Shown: piece by piece, positions 14,740 through 16,631 of the stretch
Layout of the letters: each line of letters opens with the position of its first letter
Numbering within the stretch: the stretch's first letter is position 1
Origin: an uncultured Clostridia bacterium
GTDB lineage: Bacteria > Bacillota > Clostridia > Christensenellales > CAG-917
NCBI GenBank assembly: GCA_937881285.1
Contig: CALGEU010000073.1
Coordinates: 1-16,631, forward strand
DNA: 16,631 bases
Reading direction: 5' to 3'
The notes under the pieces: model-generated
Databases searched by the model: none
What the model was told of the DNA's origin: nothing
The model's input: the letters and a program-made list of their open reading frames with translations, nothing else
Program-made: the position numbers and the translations under genes

Positions 14740-14761
14740 AGCCACGCTTGCGTGGCTTTTT
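14740..14761 (+). terminator. Rho-independent terminator
   Basis: AGCCACG (14740-14746) pairs with CGTGGCT (14751-14757) around CTTG, followed by a T-run and further T-rich sequence. It faces the plus strand and ends just before the convergent minus-strand gene. The stem is nearly the same as that of the terminator at 15974-15998. Confidence 0.8.
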
Positions 14762-14763
14762 CT

Positions 14764-15618
14764 TTATTTTCCTAATATATCGGCTCGCGCCTTGTCATAT
14801 TCATCTTGAGATATTATGTTGTTTTCAAGCAACTCATTTAATTCTTTCAGTTTATCGAGTTTAGTCATAGAAGCAGGCATCTTGTTGTATTTTGGACTTT
14901 GAAATTTACGTTGTTTGTGCTCTTGTTTTTTGTCTTCAATTTTATATTTTATGTAATCTTTATAATACTGTCTGTCGCTTTTCCTTTCATTTTTTTTGTA
15001 TGTCTTATAATTCGCTCTTTCATTTCTTAAAATTGTGTTTTTATTTTTTGCGGACAAAAAAATCTCATCATAGTTCCAAATGATTATCTTTTTCCACAAT
15101 ATTAAATAAATGATAAACAACACGCAGGCAAGCATAATTGCGATTGAAGACAATGCAGAAAGAATTAAAATGGTAGTTGCGTTTTTGAAGCCGTAGATGA
15201 AATACATTTTCAAGTCATTAGAAAATCCTGCAAGTGCGGCAAAAAAGCCTAAAACACACAAAACTATATTCACTATGAACAATTTGTAGTTTTTTGTTCT
15301 ATATAATGTGTTTGCTTCGTTACTTTTTAATTTTTCATCAAATTTTATATCGACAGCAGAGAGTATTTCTGTGGAGTTAGCGATTTTGTTTTGCTTTTTG
15401 TTTCTGTAAAGGAATATATTTGGAAGAACAAACATCAACGGAATGCAATATATTGAATAGTAATTGAAATGCAAATTATTACTGTCAGAAAATATGATGC
15501 CACAAATACAACGTAATAGAACCGACAACGGAACTAGAATTGAAAACAATATATCGACAGATGAAACGAGTTTTTTCTTATAGTTTGACAAATCGTAAGC
15601 ATTTTTAAAGTTTTTCAT
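14764..15618 (-). CDS. Four-helix membrane protein with SHOCT-like C-terminal domain, AT-rich accessory gene
   Basis: 284 residues, function unknown. Four hydrophobic segments at about 21-44, 55-71, 113-132 and 147-176 are followed by a Lys/Arg/Tyr-rich cytoplasmic region (177-245). The last ~32 residues (KLDKLKELNELLENNIISQD...) resemble the short SHOCT domain, a helical C-terminal motif found on many bacterial and phage-linked membrane proteins. The frame is open from an ATG at 15627, but GGGAG directly abuts that codon. The ATG at 15618 has the same GGGAG at 9 nt and is the better start. The gene is visibly AT-rich and uses TCA, CTA and TTA codons near its start, which neighbouring genes avoid. 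A perfect TTGACA promoter lies upstream, shared with a divergent XRE regulator. Probably horizontally acquired. Confidence 0.78.
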   Translation of the reverse strand: MKNFKNAYDLSNYKKKLVSSVDILFSILVPLSVLLRCICGIIFSDSNNLHFNYYSIYCIPLMFVLPNIFLYRNKKQNKIANSTEILSAVDIKFDEKLKSNEANTLYRTKNYKLFIVNIVLCVLGFFAALAGFSNDLKMYFIYGFKNATTILILSALSSIAIMLACVLFIIYLILWKKIIIWNYDEIFLSAKNKNTILRNERANYKTYKKNERKSDRQYYKDYIKYKIEDKKQEHKQRKFQSPKYNKMPASMTKLDKLKELNELLENNIISQDEYDKARADILGK

Positions 15619-15643
15619 TAATTGCATCTCCCAAAGGTCTATT

Positions 15644-15670
15644 TATAGCCTAATAGTATCATATATAGCC
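15644..15670. promoter_or_regulatory. Possible operator: two TATAGCC direct repeats 20 bp apart
   Basis: TATAGCC occurs at 15644-15650 and 15664-15670, two helical turns apart. The pair brackets the -10 box of the minus-strand promoter, and the second copy lies in its spacer. This is the expected position for repression, and the adjacent XRE protein is the natural candidate to bind. The regulatory role is inferred. Confidence 0.45.
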
Positions 15671-15681
15671 CACCTTGTCAA
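15653..15681 (-). promoter_or_regulatory. Sigma-A-type promoter of the SHOCT-domain membrane protein gene
   Basis: On the minus strand a perfect TTGACA (15676-15681) and TACTAT (15653-15658) are separated by 17 nt. Transcription would start about 30 nt before the ATG at 15618. Confidence 0.72.
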
Positions 15682-15704
15682 TAATGATATGATAAAGTTA
15701 GAGT

Positions 15705-15950
15705 ATGAATACGTACGATGCGGTGAAAAACAGAATATTGTTTTTGTTGGAAGAAAAGAAGGTTTCGATTCACAAACTTTCAATCGATTCTGCAGTTGCG
15801 CCGTCTACGATTAAGAATATTTTATACGGTAAAAGCGTAAATCCCGGCATTGTCACCATAAAAATGCTCTGTGACGGATTTGGCATTTCGCTTTCGGAGT
15901 TTTTCGATACCGAAGAATTCAAAAGCCGTGAAATTGAGAGTATAGAATAA
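15705..15950 (+). CDS. Small XRE/Cro-C1-type helix-turn-helix regulator
   Basis: 81 residues. The helix-turn-helix spans about 20-42: 'KVSIHKLSIDSAVAPSTIKNI' is read in two overlapping parts, KVSIHKLSIDSAV and VAPSTIKNILYG. The rest of the compact five-helix XRE fold follows ('NPGIVTIKMLCDGFGISLSEFFD'). It has no partner or sensor domain, only a short acidic tail. It is divergent from the SHOCT membrane-protein gene, with 86 nt between the two starts, so it probably regulates that gene and perhaps itself. Only a weak ribosome site (TTAGAG) precedes the ATG. It uses TTA and TCA codons like its divergent partner. A terminator follows at 15974. Confidence 0.88.
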   Translation: MNTYDAVKNRILFLLEEKKVSIHKLSIDSAVAPSTIKNILYGKSVNPGIVTIKMLCDGFGISLSEFFDTEEFKSREIESIE

Positions 15951-15973
15951 TAAATAATATTAAAGAAAGTTCC

Positions 15974-15998
15974 AAGCCACGCTATGCGTGGTTTTTTT
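15974..15998 (+). terminator. Rho-independent terminator of the XRE gene
   Basis: CCACGC (15977-15982) pairs with GCGTGG (15986-15991) around TAT, extended by AAG/TTT pairs including one G-T, and followed by seven T (15992-15998). Confidence 0.85.
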
Positions 15999-16026
15999 GA
16001 CAAAGAAAGCAAACGTTTTACATAAC

Positions 16027-16057
16027 TTGACAACATTTTCGCGCGATTGTTTTTTAT
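16027..16057 (+). promoter_or_regulatory. Candidate promoter of minD
   Basis: A perfect TTGACA (16027-16032) lies 35 nt upstream of the minD ATG. The best -10-like hexamer is TTTTAT at 16052-16057, a 19-nt spacer, which is longer than ideal. Confidence 0.4.
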
Positions 16058-16066
16058 CATGAGAAT

Positions 16067-16631
16067 ATGAGAAAAATCGTTGTTACGTCGGGCAAGGGCG
16101 GAGTCGGAAAAACGACCGTGACCGCAACGCTCGGCAGAAAACTTGCTTTGCAAGGCTACAAAGTGGTGCTTGTGGACGGAGACGTGGGGCTGAACAATCT
16201 TGACGTCGTGACAGGCATAGAAAGACGCGTCGTATACGACATGGGGGACGTGTTGCAAGGGCGTTGCAGAGCTTTTCAGGCACTCGTGCAGGACGGAGAA
16301 AGCCCCATGCGAATATTGCCGTCGTCAAGAGATTCTTCGCTTATCACGGCGCAGGCTTTCCGCGGAATCGTGGACGGTTTTTTCGAGTTCGATTTTGTCA
16401 TCATTGATTGTCCTGCCGGCATCGAAAGCGGTTTTCACAGGGCAGTGAGTGCGTGCGACGAAGCAATCGTCGTCACAACGCCGTCCGCTTCGGCAATACG
16501 TGACGCAGACAAAGTTGTGTCTCTTCTTTCAAGTTATAGACTGAAAGACGTGTCGCTCGTGGTCAATCGCGTACGCGCGGATATGGTGGCAAGGGGAGAA
16601 ATGCTGTCTGCAAGCGAGATAAGTTCGCTTC
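16067..16631 (+). CDS. minD: Septum site-determining protein MinD, N-terminal part (runs off the window)
   Basis: 188 codons to the window edge. MinD is a membrane-associated ATPase that with MinC blocks division away from midcell. Visible: the deviant Walker A motif SGKGGVGKTT (8-17), 'VDGDVGLNNLDVVTGIE' (36-52; usual form VDTDIGLRNLD), 'VYDMGDVLQGRCRAFQAL' (56-73), 'RILPSSRDSS' (82-91) and the Walker B region 'VIIDCPAGIESG' (111-122). These order-specific matches favour MinD over ParA/Soj. The ATG at 16067 is the only start upstream of the P-loop in this frame; the ribosome site is weak (GAGA). It follows the AT-rich islet, and its base composition returns to that of the rest of the window. 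minC is not in view. Confidence 0.92.
   Translation, partial: MRKIVVTSGKGGVGKTTVTATLGRKLALQGYKVVLVDGDVGLNNLDVVTGIERRVVYDMGDVLQGRCRAFQALVQDGESPMRILPSSRDSSLITAQAFRGIVDGFFEFDFVIIDCPAGIESGFHRAVSACDEAIVVTTPSASAIRDADKVVSLLSSYRLKDVSLVVNRVRADMVARGEMLSASEISSL

Noticed and set aside
14587..14775. Short plus-strand open frame of 62 codons over the repeat and hairpin units
   Set aside because: It runs through both hairpins and repeats, lacks a ribosome site and protein-like composition; the RNA structures explain the stretch better.

Overview
The window looks like a chromosomal segment from an anaerobic, Gram-positive-type bacterium of the Clostridia (Bacillota), probably an uncultured lineage. The reasons are an rnfCDGEAB operon in the clostridial order, a lipoprotein-type signal peptide, a SpoVB-like flippase, MinD and MreB-family genes, and no outer-membrane genes. 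The assignment rests on gene content and protein style, not on a marker gene. No rRNA, tRNA, CRISPR array, insertion sequence or transposase was seen.

Left part, minus strand (1-4935): the start of a SpoVB/MurJ-like flippase (partial, 1-207) lies downstream of a very large gene (451-4788) for a 1445-residue exported protein. That protein has a lipobox Cys, about five tandem galactose-binding-like modules and a C-terminal membrane helix. A strong terminator (404-435) separates the two. The stretch 208-403 holds no gene I can support. A divergent intergenic region (4789-4976) carries a promoter-like site and an imperfect inverted repeat.

Centre, plus strand (4977-11353): two half-size TauE/SafE (TSUP) transporter genes are followed by a well-placed sigma-A-type promoter (5924-5952) and the complete Rnf operon rnfC-D-G-E-A-B. 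Rnf is the membrane ferredoxin:NAD+ oxidoreductase that couples electron flow to H+ or Na+ export. The genes are packed with 1-13 nt gaps or short overlaps. Five of the internal ribosome sites share a G-run (GGGGG).

Right of centre (11354-14582): two small hairpins precede the ribosome site of a Ppx/GppA phosphatase with an HD domain. Maf nucleotide pyrophosphatase follows after 3 nt, then a divergent MreB-like ATPase overlapping maf by 14 nt. This is a tight three-gene unit.

Right end: 14587-14761 contains two copies of a 26-nt repeat, each followed by a terminator-like hairpin. Then comes an AT-rich accessory islet: a minus-strand membrane protein with a SHOCT-like C-terminus (14764-15618) and a divergent small XRE regulator (15705-15950). 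Both use TTA/CTA/TCA codons that the neighbouring genes largely avoid. Their shared promoter region has direct repeats 20 bp apart that could be an operator. The islet is bracketed by two near-identical terminator stems. The window ends inside minD (16067 onward).

The Rnf, Maf, Ppx and MinD calls are secure. The functions of the giant surface protein and of the SHOCT/XRE pair are unknown. I did not find a clearly new multi-gene system. The best leads are the giant modular surface protein, the accessory islet with its regulatory repeats, and the repeat-plus-hairpin units at 14587-14761.
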